Notes: a model not told the origin generated them from the sequence alone. A stretch of DNA of 64,000 nt from Sporosarcina sp. JAI121 (GCF_013408665.1 NZ_JACCCL010000005.1:1-64000), one strand, 5' to 3'. Numbered from the stretch's first letter, positions 18,793 to 28,669 are shown. Translations and numbers: made by a program.

Positions 18793-20250
18793 ATGAAGAA
18801 AGAAGGCTTGCAAAGGTACCATACGATTTGGGGCTTATTATTTTTAGGTTGGTTTGTTTCTTATGTTGACCGAGTAGCGACTGGCCCCATCATTACATAC
18901 ATGATTGAGAACGAAGTTTCCTTTTTTGCAGATGTGGCAAATCCGCATGGTATTGGCGGATTGATCGGCAGTTTGTTTTTTGCTGGCTTCATGCTTATGC
19001 AATTTCCCGGCGGTTACTTCGGAGATCGGTTCGGCTATCGCGCCATTATTATTTTAAGCATTGTCTGGGCGGGGATCGCCACTTTATTGACGGGATTGGT
19101 CGGAGGTCTAATCGCCTTTATCCTGTTTAGAGTACTCTTAGGGCTTGGTGAAGGCGTATTTTATTCGAATGACCGCTCTTATATCGCCTATCATACCCCC
19201 CCTAAAAAAGTCGGGTTAGGTATGGGTGTAGCGCTTACCGGGTTATCTTTCGGTCTGACAGCCGGTACACTCGGGGTTCCTTATCTTATAACAATCGCAG
19301 AACCATTTATGGGTGCAGAGGCTTGGCGTTTCCCTTTTTTCGTGACGGGAATCATAACGCTTATCGTGGCATTCCTACTATTTAAATATATGAAGCCAAA
19401 AGACGTTTCAAGTGCGTCTGTGGATCTATCTTCACCTGGCATTAAAGCACAATTCGGTAAAGGGCTGCTGTATATGTCCATGTACTCTGCAGTCTTTCTT
19501 GTCATCGTAATGGGCATCTACTATTTTTCCGTCAAACAAGGTCTATCTTCCATTGCGATCGCGATTATACTTGTAGCACTTTGTCCGCTCTTAATACTAT
19601 TTCTATACACAACGAAGAAATCTGAGATAAAGCCCTTGTTGGCGAACAAAAATCTTTTCTTATTATATTTGTTTTTTATCCCTATCATGTGGCATCTATG
19701 GTTTTACGGATTTTGGTCCGTCTCTATCGTCAAAGACTTTGGCGGCGGAGCATTAATGGCTGCCGCTTTGATTGCTTCGTTTAATGGCTTGGCTGGTATC
19801 ATCGGTTTCCCTCTTGGCGGTAAAATTTCCGACATGGTGGCGGATCGTCCAAATGGGCGGCGTAATGTCCTTGCTGTTCTAACCGCCGTACTGACCGTAA
19901 CCATTTTTATATTCGCAGCCTATGTAATGATGGGCAATAATAGTCCCGTCGTTATGTCTATCATCTTATTCGTTTCCGGATTATTCTTTTTCGCATTGCA
20001 GCCGGTTGCACATGCTCTGGCTTCCGATTTGACGCCCGAGAAAAGCAGAGGATCCATGTTTGGGATGCTCAATTTGATTGCAGAAATCGGGGCGGTCCTC
20101 TCCCCGGTTGTCTCCGGCGTTCTCCGGGACAGCACAGGTGACTGGGGCATGCCGCTTCTGCTTGACGGTGTACTGATGGCGGTAGGTTTAGTGCTCGTGC
20201 TGGCCATCTCACGTAAAGCGGTCCATAAGACTTCTGTTTCTTTGGCGTAA
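18793..20250 (+). CDS. MFS transporter (ACS/organic anion type)
   Basis: About 485 residues with some 12 hydrophobic helices. The signature between helices 2 and 3 reads GGYFGDRFGYRA, and the first helix contains LGWFVSYVDR, typical of the anion:cation symporter subfamily (tartrate, glucarate, galactonate carriers). The frame opens at TTG 18778; I chose ATG 18793 behind GTGGGAG. It follows the methionine operon but is separated by a terminator, so linkage to sulfur metabolism is not shown. Substrate unknown. Confidence 0.85.
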   Translation: MKKEGLQRYHTIWGLLFLGWFVSYVDRVATGPIITYMIENEVSFFADVANPHGIGGLIGSLFFAGFMLMQFPGGYFGDRFGYRAIIILSIVWAGIATLLTGLVGGLIAFILFRVLLGLGEGVFYSNDRSYIAYHTPPKKVGLGMGVALTGLSFGLTAGTLGVPYLITIAEPFMGAEAWRFPFFVTGIITLIVAFLLFKYMKPKDVSSASVDLSSPGIKAQFGKGLLYMSMYSAVFLVIVMGIYYFSVKQGLSSIAIAIILVALCPLLILFLYTTKKSEIKPLLANKNLFLLYLFFIPIMWHLWFYGFWSVSIVKDFGGGALMAAALIASFNGLAGIIGFPLGGKISDMVADRPNGRRNVLAVLTAVLTVTIFIFAAYVMMGNNSPVVMSIILFVSGLFFFALQPVAHALASDLTPEKSRGSMFGMLNLIAEIGAVLSPVVSGVLRDSTGDWGMPLLLDGVLMAVGLVLVLAISRKAVHKTSVSLA

Positions 20251-20263
20251 AAGAATATACGTA

Positions 20264-20301
20264 AAACAGGCCTATCATCAAAAGTGATGACAGGCCTGTT
20301 T
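20264..20301. terminator. bidirectional terminator after the MFS gene
   Basis: AAACAGGCCTATCATCA pairs with TGATGACAGGCCTGTTT (one mismatch) around AAAG. It serves the MFS gene and the convergent flavin reductase gene. Confidence 0.8.
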
Positions 20302-20324
20302 ATACCGTAATGATACGGATATTA

Positions 20325-20822
20325 TTAGCTATAGAACTCTTGAGGAATTGCACCGATAGTTCTTCGGTGATACAGAAGAGGTTCTTTGCTTTCATTCCGG
20401 ATATCCAAAACTTCGCCTATCAATATCGTATGATCCCCAGCTTCAATTTGTTGAACCGTTTTGCACTGCAGAACCGCCAACGCATCTGAAAGGACTGGGA
20501 GATTCAAGTCAGACTCTTTCCAATCGCATTCGCTAAATCGATCAGCTACCCTACTGGAAAACAACGTACATAAGTCACCTTGATCTGCTCCTAAAATATT
20601 CACCGAAAACTTTTCGGTATTCAGAAAATCGTTATAAGTGGATACTCTTTTATCGATTGACCATAAAATGAGCAAAGGCTCTAAAGATACGGATGCAAAT
20701 GAATTGACCGTTAGCCCCATCGGTTTTTTATCCGCATCAAATGCTGTAACAACAGTGACTCCCGTCGGGTAATTCCCCATCGCTTCTTTAAAACGTGCTA
20801 CTTGTTCCGTCTTTCTATCCAT
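20325..20822 (-). CDS. flavin reductase domain protein (HpaC/DIM6-NTAB type)
   Basis: 165 residues of FMN-binding split-barrel fold. Typical stretches are NYPTGVTVVTA near the N-terminus, GLTVNSFASVSLEPLLILWSI, NFL-T-EKFSVNIL and CKTVQQIEAGDHTILIGEVLDI. Such proteins supply reduced flavin to monooxygenases or act as short-chain FMN reductases. Start ATG 20822 is preceded by GGGAG at 8-nt spacing; ATG 20837 is an in-frame alternative. No partner monooxygenase is adjacent, so the physiological acceptor is unknown. Confidence 0.85.
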   Translation of the reverse strand: MDRKTEQVARFKEAMGNYPTGVTVVTAFDADKKPMGLTVNSFASVSLEPLLILWSIDKRVSTYNDFLNTEKFSVNILGADQGDLCTLFSSRVADRFSECDWKESDLNLPVLSDALAVLQCKTVQQIEAGDHTILIGEVLDIRNESKEPLLYHRRTIGAIPQEFYS

Positions 20823-20905
20823 ATCAGCAACTCCCATTTTCTTATTTCTTCTAAAAGCATAGCAAATCTATTGGAATATTTCATACTTTATGATTCCCTT
20901 TTATA

Positions 20906-21748
20906 TCACTCAAATTTTCCTTCTCTGTAATCCTTGTATGCCTGCACGATTTCCTCTTCTGAATTCATCACAAATGGGCCACGGGCTACTACTTTTTCTC
21001 CGACAGGCTGACCTGCATATAACATAATATGCAGTTTTTCTTCCGCGTGAATCTTCACCTCGGACTGTTCGCCATCTGCTCTTTGTTCCAGCCAGAGGAC
21101 CTGTCCCTTCTTCCCTCCCGTACTGTCACTGCCGAACGTACCATTTCCTTCTATTATATAGATGAAGCCATTATAACTTCCGGGAAGGTCCTGTGTGACG
21201 GTAGCATGCGGTTCAAGAATCATCTCGGTCATCGTAACAGGCACATGATTTTTCGTTTCGGCCGTGATACCTTTTGAAGAACCGGAAAAGACACGGATTG
21301 TTGCGCCATCTTCATGGCGGACCGGCATATCTCGTGAACGCATGTTTTGGTAGCGCGGTTCCGTCATTTTTTTATCGCTCGGGAGATTCACCCACAGTTG
21401 CAAGGAATGAACAATTTCACCGACTGCCGGATCTTCTGTATGAATGATCCCTTTACCAGCCGTCATCCATTGGACATCTCCAGGGGTTAGTTCCCCTCCT
21501 CCTGTTTTATTGTCCAAGTGTTCCAACCTTCCGTCAATGACGTACGTAACGGTTTCAATACCCCGGTGCGGGTGCATCCCGAATGTCCCGCGCTCGAAAA
21601 AGTCTTCAGCCATCAATAGGAACGGGTCACACTCTTCCCAGTTCCCCGGTTCAATGACTAATCCCACTTTATGAGTCGGTGAATTTTCTTGATAAACGAC
21701 GTCCCTTACACTTTTAATCCCTCTTGAAAAGACTTGTTTATTGTTCAT
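20906..21748 (-). CDS. pirin family protein (bicupin)
   Basis: 280 residues. The N-terminal cupin has the metal-site pattern FGMHPHRGIETVTYVIDGRLEH (His-His around residue 58) and a second histidine in GKGIIHTEDP. The C-terminal pirin_C domain contains YNGFIYIIEGNGTFG. Bacterial pirins include quercetin 2,3-dioxygenases and stress-linked proteins. AAGGAGG precedes ATG. It is divergent from the hxlR gene (240 bp shared region), which suggests quinone or electrophile response, though no pirin-side operator is evident. Confidence 0.88.
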   Translation of the reverse strand: MNNKQVFSRGIKSVRDVVYQENSPTHKVGLVIEPGNWEECDPFLLMAEDFFERGTFGMHPHRGIETVTYVIDGRLEHLDNKTGGGELTPGDVQWMTAGKGIIHTEDPAVGEIVHSLQLWVNLPSDKKMTEPRYQNMRSRDMPVRHEDGATIRVFSGSSKGITAETKNHVPVTMTEMILEPHATVTQDLPGSYNGFIYIIEGNGTFGSDSTGGKKGQVLWLEQRADGEQSEVKIHAEEKLHIMLYAGQPVGEKVVARGPFVMNSEEEIVQAYKDYREGKFE

Positions 21749-21933
21749 GTTAAAATCCTCCTTCTATAAGTATATATTGAACATTTACAAACACGTGAAA
21801 GGTGAGAAAATGTACCTTACAGGGGTAGCCGAAGCGGTTATGAAGATAATCTTTATAAAAAATACAGCTATACTTATCACGAATAGTAATAGATCCCTCT
21901 ATATGTTATTATGGAATAAATTCACCAGAATGT

Positions 21934-21974
21934 GAAGTACACACTTCAAAGTGCTATAGTATATAAAAGGATAC
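21934..21974 (+). promoter_or_regulatory. HxlR operator/promoter element, copy A
   Basis: A 41-bp block with two overlapping dyads: GAAGT-N4-ACTTC and CACT-N4-AGTG. It runs into an AT-rich TATAGTATA segment, ending 15 bp before the hxlR start. The same block with five substitutions occurs at 23043-23083. Confidence 0.6.
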
Positions 21975-21988
21975 TAATGGAGGTTATT

Positions 21989-22348
21989 ATGGGGATAAAG
22001 CCTGAACTATGTAAAGTTGACGAAGCTTTAGGCATCTTGGTAGGTAAATGGAAACCGATAATTTTACTGCATTTATTCACCGAAGGTACACTTAGATTCA
22101 GTGAATTAAAAAGATTGATGCCGGCTATTACACAAAAAATGCTTACCAAGCAATTGAGGGAATTGGAAGACGAAGATATTATCACCAGAGTCGTCTATCC
22201 GCAAGTCCCTCCGAAAGTTGAGTATTCTATTTCAGAGTATGGAAAAAGCTTACAGCCTGTCTTGGCAATAATGCACGAATGGGGTACCAGTCATGCTTCA
22301 CATATTCAAGAGATAAGAAATACCCCGAATATCAATGATGCATTATAA
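21989..22348 (+). CDS. HxlR-family transcriptional regulator
   Basis: 119 residues of winged-helix HxlR fold: C-KVDEALGILVGKWKPIILLHL, FSELKRLMPAITQKMLTKQLRELE (recognition region) and the wing VPPKVEYSISEYGKSL. A cysteine at position 8 sits where YodB-type members carry their redox/quinone-sensing Cys. GGAGG seven bases before ATG 21989 decides the start over GTG 21932, which would translate the operator. It converges with an FMN reductase gene and diverges from a pirin gene, a setting typical of electrophile sensors. Confidence 0.9.
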   Translation: MGIKPELCKVDEALGILVGKWKPIILLHLFTEGTLRFSELKRLMPAITQKMLTKQLRELEDEDIITRVVYPQVPPKVEYSISEYGKSLQPVLAIMHEWGTSHASHIQEIRNTPNINDAL

Positions 22349-22359
22349 TGGATACATTA

Positions 22360-22393
22360 AAAACAGACACTCCAAAAAGAGTGTCTGTTTTTG
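22360..22393. terminator. bidirectional terminator between hxlR and the FMN reductase
   Basis: AAACAGACACTC pairs perfectly with GAGTGTCTGTTT, with A and T runs on either side. Confidence 0.85.
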
Positions 22394-22402
22394 ATAAGTT
22401 AA

Positions 22403-22969
22403 TTAAACGTTAGCTGCTACGGTCGTTTTTTTATAGAACTCAATAAAGTTATACACGACAGAATCCAAGAAATCGATTGTCGCTTTATCAGTGAGTTCGC
22501 CATCTTCGTTCATTTTTTCATGAACTGAACCGACATATACTTCATTACCTGGTAGTAATACAGGTGCTAATGCCGGGTTTGACAGGATTTCTCTTAAGTG
22601 TATTTGAGCACGGATGCTACCGAAAGCTCCCATAGATGACCCGACGATGAATCCAGGTTTGTTTTGAAGTGTATAATCTCCTCCTCGTGATAACCAGTCG
22701 ATTGCATTTTTCAACGCGCCTGGAATCGAGAAGTTATATTCAGGAACCGCAAATAACACAGCGTCTGAATCTTTAACATTATTTTTAAAATCCACTACGT
22801 TTGCGGACGGATTGCTTTCTGTATCAATTGAAAACATTTCGAGGTCATTGATGAACACTGGCGTGATGTCCAATTTACCGGCATAACGACTTCTCATATG
22901 TTCAACTATTTTCAAGTTGAATGATGTTGAACTGGTACTTCCTATAATTGCTTTCACTTTAATTGTCAT
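22403..22969 (-). CDS. NADPH-dependent FMN reductase / azoreductase-like flavoprotein
   Basis: 188 residues with a flavodoxin-like fold: IIGSTSSTSFNLKIVEHM binds the FMN phosphate and VPEYNFSIPGALKNAIDWLSR is the classic FMN_red stretch near residue 78-98, followed by GFIVGSSMGAFGSIRAQIHLR. Enzymes of this family reduce quinones, azo dyes or chromate. Its neighbour is an HxlR regulator, and a copy of the HxlR-type operator lies 74 bp upstream of its start, so regulation by HxlR is plausible. Confidence 0.88.
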   Translation of the reverse strand: MTIKVKAIIGSTSSTSFNLKIVEHMRSRYAGKLDITPVFINDLEMFSIDTESNPSANVVDFKNNVKDSDAVLFAVPEYNFSIPGALKNAIDWLSRGGDYTLQNKPGFIVGSSMGAFGSIRAQIHLREILSNPALAPVLLPGNEVYVGSVHEKMNEDGELTDKATIDFLDSVVYNFIEFYKKTTVAANV

Positions 22970-23042
22970 GCTGTAAAACTCCTCTACTGTATGATTTATA
23001 ACTCTGCTTCATCATTAATTATACACCTATAACACCAAACAG

Positions 23043-23083
23043 GAAGTACGCACTTCATAGTGCCATAGTATACTAAAGGATAC
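23043..23083 (+). promoter_or_regulatory. HxlR operator-like element, copy B
   Basis: Matches 36 of 41 positions of the block upstream of hxlR, including both dyads (GAAGT-N4-ACTTC and GCACT-N4-AGTGC) and the TATAGTATA-like -10 segment. It lies upstream of the FMN reductase gene but is oriented towards the minisatellite at 23136. Confidence 0.55.
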
Positions 23084-23135
23084 CGTTAAAATATTTCAAT
23101 GGAATAACTACATTTTTAAAGAGACTAGCGCTTCA

Positions 23136-23812
23136 ACCGATCATAACCAACGTATGACCAACCATATACCATCGCCAACCGATCATATACAACACACGAC
23201 CAACCATATATCATCGCCAACCGACCACAATCAACGCACGACCGACCATATACCATCACCAACCGACCACAATCAATGCACGACCGATCATATACCTTCG
23301 CCAACCGACCACAATCAACGCACGACCGACCATATACCATCACCAACCGACCACAATCAACGCACGACCGATCATATATCATCGCCAACCGACCACAATC
23401 AACGCACGACCGACCATATACCATCACCAACCGACCACAATCAACGCACGACCGACCATATACCATCGCCAACCGACCACAATCAACGCACGACCGACCA
23501 TATACCATCACCAACCGACCACAATCAACGCACGACCGACCATATACCTTCACCAACCGATCACAATCAACACACGACCAACCATATATCATCTTCAACC
23601 GACCACAATCAACACACGACCGACCATATACCTTCACCAACCGACCACAATCAACGCACGACCGACCATATACCATCGCCAACCGACCACAATCAACGCA
23701 CAACCGACCATATACCTTCACCAACCGATCACAATCAACACACGACCGACCATATACCATCACCAACCGACCACAATCAACGCACGACCGACCATATACC
23801 TTCTTTGCAGGC
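23136..23812. repeat. 42-bp minisatellite, about 16 tandem copies
   Basis: A 42-bp unit (core CACGACCGACCATATACCAT followed by CACCAACCGACCACAATCAA) repeats about 16 times with scattered point differences. The two 21-bp halves resemble each other (12 of 21 positions), hinting at an older 21-bp unit. Because 42 is a multiple of three, several frames on both strands stay open (14-residue periods such as VYGRSCVDCGRLVM on minus). None has a convincing ribosome site, so I do not call a protein. It fills the gap between the FMN reductase gene and metE. Confidence 0.9.
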
Positions 23813-23837
23813 TATCCAAAGTTCGATAACGTCCCAA

Positions 23838-23886
23838 ACAAAAAAGGCATCTTCTCGTCCACACTACACGAAAAGATGCCTTTCTT
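23838..23886 (-). terminator. intrinsic terminator after metE
   Basis: On the minus strand AAAGGCATCTT...CG pairs with CG...AAGATGCCTTT, followed by TTTTTTG. Confidence 0.85.
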
Positions 23887-23897
23887 AATTAAAACTA

Positions 23898-26192
23898 TTA
23901 ATTCTTAAGTGCGACCAATTGACTTTCCCTAACTTCTTTCGCCGCTTCCACCATTATCTTCAGTGCGTCAATCGTCTCTTCTTCTTTTCTTGTTTTCAAG
24001 CCGCAATCCGGATTAATCCAAAATTGGCTAGGATTAATTGTTTTAAGTGCACGATTGATATTTTGTTTCATTTCTTCCTTGCTTGGAACTCGCGGACTGT
24101 GGATATCATAAACGCCTAGACCAATTTCTTTGTCATACGTATCGTTTTCAAAAGCAGAGATGATTTCACCATGACTTCTAGATGTTTCAATCGAAATAAC
24201 ATCCGCATCCAGCGCACTGATGGAATTGATAATGCCGCTGAATTCTGAATAACACATATGTGTATGAATTTGCGTGCCATTCTCAACAGACGAAGTTGCC
24301 AGTTTGAAAGCATAGACTGCAGCATCTAAATAGCTTTCCCTTTTTTCTCGATCCAGCGGTAAACCTTCCCGAAGTGCAGGCTCATCAACTTGAATCATGT
24401 GAATACCATTCTTTTCAAGCTCCTCTATTTCCTTACGAAGTGCAAATGCGATTTGGTTCAATACATCAAAACGTGGAATGTCGTCTCGCACGAATGACCA
24501 ATTCAAAATCGTTACGGGTCCTGTCAGCATGCCTTTTACAGGTTTTGTCGTTAATGATTGCGCATAGACACTTTCTTTCACAGTAATGGGCTCACTAAAT
24601 GCAACATCCCCTAAAATGAGTGGCGGCTTGACGCAACGCGAACCATAAGACTGAACCCAGCCGAATTGTGAAACTGCAAAACCATCGAACTTTTCACCGA
24701 AGTATTCTACCATATCCGTTCTTTCAAATTCACCATGAACCAATACATCTATGCCAATGTCTTCTTGTATTTCAATCCATTTGTCAATCTGGTCTTTGAT
24801 GAATTGCTCATAGGCTTGATCCGTGATTTCACCCTTGCGCCATTTGGATCTTGTCTGCCTTACCTCCGGTGTCTGTGGTAAACTGCCAATTGTCGTTGTA
24901 GGCAGAAGAGGTAAATTAAAACGTAGTTGCTGTTCTTTAATCCGGTCCGCAAATGGCAATGAGCGATTCACATCTCGTTCAGTTAGGTTTTCGATCGTTT
25001 CTTTTACTTCAACGTTTTGGCGATACTTTGAGTTGTTTAGGAGACTAAGTGCATTTCTACTTTTTTCAAGTTCTTTCGCAATTGTCTCTGGTCCGCAATG
25101 GACCCCTTTGCTAAGGAGAACAATTTCGGCAAGTTTCTCATCTGCGAATGAAAGACCGCCTTTGATCAGTGGATCCAATTGTTCTTCAGATTCCGTAGTG
25201 ACTGGAACATGCAGAAGTGAAGAGGCGGGTTGAATGATTAGACGATCTTTTTCAACATGTGATTGAATTTCCTCTAACAGCGTCAATTTACTATCCAAAT
25301 CCGCCCGCCACACATTTCGCCCGTCAATGACACCCGCCGCAAGTACCTTGTCTTTAGGGAAACCATACTTCCTTAGCAATCCAAGTGAATTGCCATGAAC
25401 AAAGTCCAGCCCCAATCCGTACACCGGCAACGCAGCGACCGCTTCATAATTAGCAACTTTTTCAAAATAGGTTTGTAGGATAATTTTCAATTGTGGCACT
25501 GCTTCATGGATTTCTGCGTACGCCTGTTGTACATGTTGGAGATCCTCTTTCGACAATTGACTTGTAAAAATCGGCTCATCAATCTGAACCCACTCTGCAC
25601 CAGCTTCCGCAAGCTCTTTCAATACTTCTACATACAACGGCGTAAACTGTTGCAATAATGCAGGGAAATTCTCTTCTCCAAAAGACTTTGCCAGTTTAAT
25701 GTATGTAACTGGACCTAGGAGTACAGGCTTGCCGTCAATGCCCAACTTCTCTTTTGCTTCTTTGTAAAAGGCAAGTGGCCGGTTCTCTACTAGTTTCGGC
25801 GTTATACCTTCCAGTTCTGGAACGATATAGTGGTAATTTGTATTGAACCATTTTGTCATTTCCGAGGCAACGGCATCTTTAGTCCCACGAGCAATTGCAA
25901 AATACGTTTCCAAAGGCACTTTACCACCTGCATACTCAAAGCGTTTTGGAACGATTCCAAACATAATCGACGTGTCCAGCACATGGTCATACAATGAAAA
26001 ATCACCAACCGGAATAAGATCAACACCGAATCCTTTTTGCTTCTGAAGACTATCTAAACGCAATGCTTCCGTTGTTTTCAGTAGTTCTTCTTCTGAAATC
26101 GACCCATTCCAAAAACTTTCCAACGCCCTTTTCCATTCGCGCTTTTCACCAATTCTTGGGTACCCACTATTTGAACTTTGTACTTTCACCAT
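23898..26192 (-). CDS. metE: cobalamin-independent methionine synthase
   Basis: Transfers the methyl of 5-methyltetrahydropteroyl-polyglutamate to homocysteine. 764 residues, full two-domain length. N-terminal [19 protein letters not shown], and C-terminal [23 protein letters not shown] near residue 430. Zinc ligands are in HTHMCYSEF (~residues 643-651) and NPDCGLKTR (~728). ATG 26192 has an AAGGGGATGG site. It lies 33 nt after the stop of yitJ, which makes the methyl donor, and both sit behind one S-box riboswitch. Confidence 0.97.
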   Translation of the reverse strand: MVKVQSSNSGYPRIGEKREWKRALESFWNGSISEEELLKTTEALRLDSLQKQKGFGVDLIPVGDFSLYDHVLDTSIMFGIVPKRFEYAGGKVPLETYFAIARGTKDAVASEMTKWFNTNYHYIVPELEGITPKLVENRPLAFYKEAKEKLGIDGKPVLLGPVTYIKLAKSFGEENFPALLQQFTPLYVEVLKELAEAGAEWVQIDEPIFTSQLSKEDLQHVQQAYAEIHEAVPQLKIILQTYFEKVANYEAVAALPVYGLGLDFVHGNSLGLLRKYGFPKDKVLAAGVIDGRNVWRADLDSKLTLLEEIQSHVEKDRLIIQPASSLLHVPVTTESEEQLDPLIKGGLSFADEKLAEIVLLSKGVHCGPETIAKELEKSRNALSLLNNSKYRQNVEVKETIENLTERDVNRSLPFADRIKEQQLRFNLPLLPTTTIGSLPQTPEVRQTRSKWRKGEITDQAYEQFIKDQIDKWIEIQEDIGIDVLVHGEFERTDMVEYFGEKFDGFAVSQFGWVQSYGSRCVKPPLILGDVAFSEPITVKESVYAQSLTTKPVKGMLTGPVTILNWSFVRDDIPRFDVLNQIAFALRKEIEELEKNGIHMIQVDEPALREGLPLDREKRESYLDAAVYAFKLATSSVENGTQIHTHMCYSEFSGIINSISALDADVISIETSRSHGEIISAFENDTYDKEIGLGVYDIHSPRVPSKEEMKQNINRALKTINPSQFWINPDCGLKTRKEEETIDALKIMVEAAKEVRESQLVALKN

Positions 26193-26225
26193 TATATGCC
26201 ATCCCCTTTTGTTTTTTTATTGTGT

Positions 26226-28100
26226 TCAATACACACTATTCTCGGTTTGAATCACCCCCTTTACTGCAGTGGCACTCATTTTACTGTTTATATACTCTGT
26301 CAAATTCACTGTCATGTCGTAACGCATAAAGGGAGTTACTAAATAGATGCCATGGAAATGCTCAAGCGCAGCATCTATCAATTCCTTCGAAATCTCTAAC
26401 CCCTCTCTCGTAGCCTGATCACGATTTCCATTGGATAAGGCCATTCTTGCTCGGACTTGGTCTGTCAATTTAATGCCCGGTACCTCATTGTGAAGAAATT
26501 CAGCGTTTTGAGACGAGGTTAGTGGCATGATTCCTATGTAAATCGGTGCCTCGATATGTTTTGTCGCCTCGTAGACTTCCACAATCTTTTCCGGGCTGAA
26601 GATTGGCTGGGTAATAAAATAGTCGGCCCCGGATTCTTTCTTTTTCTCTAATCTCACCACCGCTCTATCTAAATGACGGACATTCGGATTAAAAGCCGCT
26701 GCCACAGTAAAGGATGTTTTTTGTTGCAATGACTTTCCGGACATTGAAATACCTTCATTAAATTGTTTAATGAGCTGGATCAATTCGAAAGATGTCACAT
26801 CGAAAACGGATGTCGCTCCGGGGAAGTCCCCAATTTTCGTAGGATCCCCCGTAATTGCCAATAATTCAGTGATACCCAGTGTGTGTAATCCCATTAGATG
26901 GGACTGCAAACCAATCAAATTACGATCCCGGCATGCGATATGGACAAGTGGTGTTAGTCCGATTTGCTGTTTTACGAGTGATGCCATGGACGCATTACAA
27001 ATTCTCGGATTAGCCAAGGAATTATCAGCCAATGTAATCGCATCTATGCCCGCATCTTTTAATGCTTGTGCCCCCTCAAAGAACGTAGCTGTATTTAAAT
27101 GTTTTGGTGTACCAAGCTCGACAATGACCGATTGTCTTTTTTTCACGGTTTCAAGCAAGGATGGTTTTTGCGCCCCCTTCGAATCAGGCATAGTTACTTC
27201 TGTTTCCGTCTCGATCTGTCTAACATGCTTTTCTTGAATCGGCTCCCGATTTATAAGCCCTTTCACCAAAGCACGGATATGTTCGGGCGTCGTTCCACAA
27301 CATCCGCCTATTAAACTGACTCCTTCCTTTCTGAAATTCAGCGCATACTTCTCGAAATATTCTGGTTCATTCTCGTAAAACAATTTACCATCCTTATACC
27401 CCGGGTAACTGGCATTCGGATACACCGCCAATAGTGCACGCTTCAACAGTGGTACGGTTTCCAACGACTCCAGCATATGGTGGGGACCCAGACGGCAATT
27501 GACACCGACTATATCCGCACCTAGATTTTCCAACCGCTGTAAAGCGTCCGCAAGTCCCAACCCATTTTGGAGCACGCCGGCTTCATGCATCGAAACGTTC
27601 GTAACAATTGGGATATCTGTCTCTTCGCGTGCTATTTTGAGTACAGTAGTCAATTCATCAAAATCGTAATAGGTTTCTAATAGTAAACCGTCCACCCCTT
27701 CAAGAAGTAAGCAATACAGTTGTTCCCTGAAGCTGCGCTTGATTTCCTCCTTGGTTCCGTTGGTTGTTCGAGAGCCGTGAATCCCTCCGATTGTGCCTAG
27801 GATGAACGTATCTTTACCGGCGGCTTTTTTGGCAATTTGGACTGCCGCTGTATTTATTTTTTTCACACTATCTTCTAAACCATATCGTGCTAATTTTATA
27901 TAATTGGCGCCATACGTATTAGTTTGGATAATATCGGCGCCTGCTTCTATATAAGCTTGATGTATGTGGAGCACTTGACTCGGATGCGTCAGGTTCAGCT
28001 CTTCGAAACAAAGATCCACCCCATGTGAATAAAGAAGGGTTCCCATCGCCCCGTCTGCAACCAAGATACGTTCTCTCATGGTATTAAGTAAATTTGACAA
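26226..28100 (-). CDS. yitJ: bifunctional homocysteine S-methyltransferase / methylenetetrahydrofolate reductase
   Basis: About 624 residues. Residues 1-290 are a Zn-dependent homocysteine S-methyltransferase domain (GDGAMGTLL-type start, GVNCRLGPHHML, zinc cysteines in GGCCGTTPEH). Residues ~320-624 are a MetF-like TIM barrel (ELGTPKHLNTA, LLAITGDPTKIG, YFITQPIFSPE) that makes 5-methyl-THF. The frame opens at TTG 28127, but AGAGGAG precedes TTG 28100, whose product (MSNLLNTMRERILVADGAMG) aligns with homologues. Operon with metE behind an S-box riboswitch. Confidence 0.93.
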   Translation of the reverse strand: MSNLLNTMRERILVADGAMGTLLYSHGVDLCFEELNLTHPSQVLHIHQAYIEAGADIIQTNTYGANYIKLARYGLEDSVKKINTAAVQIAKKAAGKDTFILGTIGGIHGSRTTNGTKEEIKRSFREQLYCLLLEGVDGLLLETYYDFDELTTVLKIAREETDIPIVTNVSMHEAGVLQNGLGLADALQRLENLGADIVGVNCRLGPHHMLESLETVPLLKRALLAVYPNASYPGYKDGKLFYENEPEYFEKYALNFRKEGVSLIGGCCGTTPEHIRALVKGLINREPIQEKHVRQIETETEVTMPDSKGAQKPSLLETVKKRQSVIVELGTPKHLNTATFFEGAQALKDAGIDAITLADNSLANPRICNASMASLVKQQIGLTPLVHIACRDRNLIGLQSHLMGLHTLGITELLAITGDPTKIGDFPGATSVFDVTSFELIQLIKQFNEGISMSGKSLQQKTSFTVAAAFNPNVRHLDRAVVRLEKKKESGADYFITQPIFSPEKIVEVYEATKHIEAPIYIGIMPLTSSQNAEFLHNEVPGIKLTDQVRARMALSNGNRDQATREGLEISKELIDAALEHFHGIYLVTPFMRYDMTVNLTEYINSKMSATAVKGVIQTENSVY

Positions 28101-28207
28101 CTCAATTTTCTCCTCTCTATTTTTCAATTGCTATAAGCCCTATTATAAAATATCCCAATAAACCCCCTTTCCTGATAATGAGTTAATATTTCACAGTCAC
28201 TCTGAAA

Positions 28208-28254
28208 ACAAAAAAGAGTCTCTTCCTCATGTGAATAAAAGGAAGTAGACTCTT
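28208..28254 (-). terminator. S-box-controlled terminator upstream of yitJ
   Basis: On the minus strand AAGAGTCTACTTCC pairs with GGAAGAGACTCTT, followed by TTTTTGTTTT, 17 nt after the aptamer. Confidence 0.88.
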
Positions 28255-28270
28255 CATCTGAATAAGTCAT

Positions 28271-28380
28271 TTCCTCATCTACCAAGTCGTATTTCCGACT
28301 TGCTGGAATTAGCACCGTGCTAGAATAGCTGGTTGCTGAGGTGTCATCGGGCCAGTCCCTATACCTCTCTAGATAAGAAA
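28271..28380 (-). promoter_or_regulatory. SAM-I (S-box) riboswitch upstream of yitJ-metE
   Basis: On the minus strand, TTTCTTATCTAGAGAGG, GGGACTGGCCCGATGA, CAGCAACC and GGTGCTAATTCC occur in canonical order, closed by AGATGAGGAAA (G-U tolerant P1 pairing). Second SAM-I element in the window. Confidence 0.96.
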
Positions 28381-28669
28381 AACTATTAAATTGTTATTTC
28401 ATATTTCTGTTATTACCAATACTACGACACTTCCAAAATATTAGCAACCCTATTTTCTCAAATAGTAAAACAATTCTATTTTCAATTTCCTTTCTTGCAC
28501 AAAATCGCTTCATTAGTTCAATTACAACCAGCGACTTTACGTACTAAAGAAAGCGTGTTCATTGACCACTCCACTTGCTGCAACCCTGCATATAATAAAC
28601 CACAAGGACAATAACGAGCGGCTTGTTTACCTAGTTGTTGTTCCAGTAATATGAAGGGAGGTCGTTGAC

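Noticed and set aside
21815..21870. GGGGTAGCCGAAGCGGTTATG resembles the 5' part of a tRNA-Tyr or tRNA-Leu
   Set aside because: No acceptor stem partner, anticodon arm or T arm follows within tRNA length; probably chance or a very degraded fragment.
23136..23812. CRISPR array
   Set aside because: Units are contiguous 42-bp tandem copies without unique spacers, and no cas genes lie nearby.
23125..23908. Long ORFs of 210-244 codons on both strands in the minisatellite
   Set aside because: All arise from the 42-bp period being divisible by three; no ribosome site, and the frames compete on both strands.
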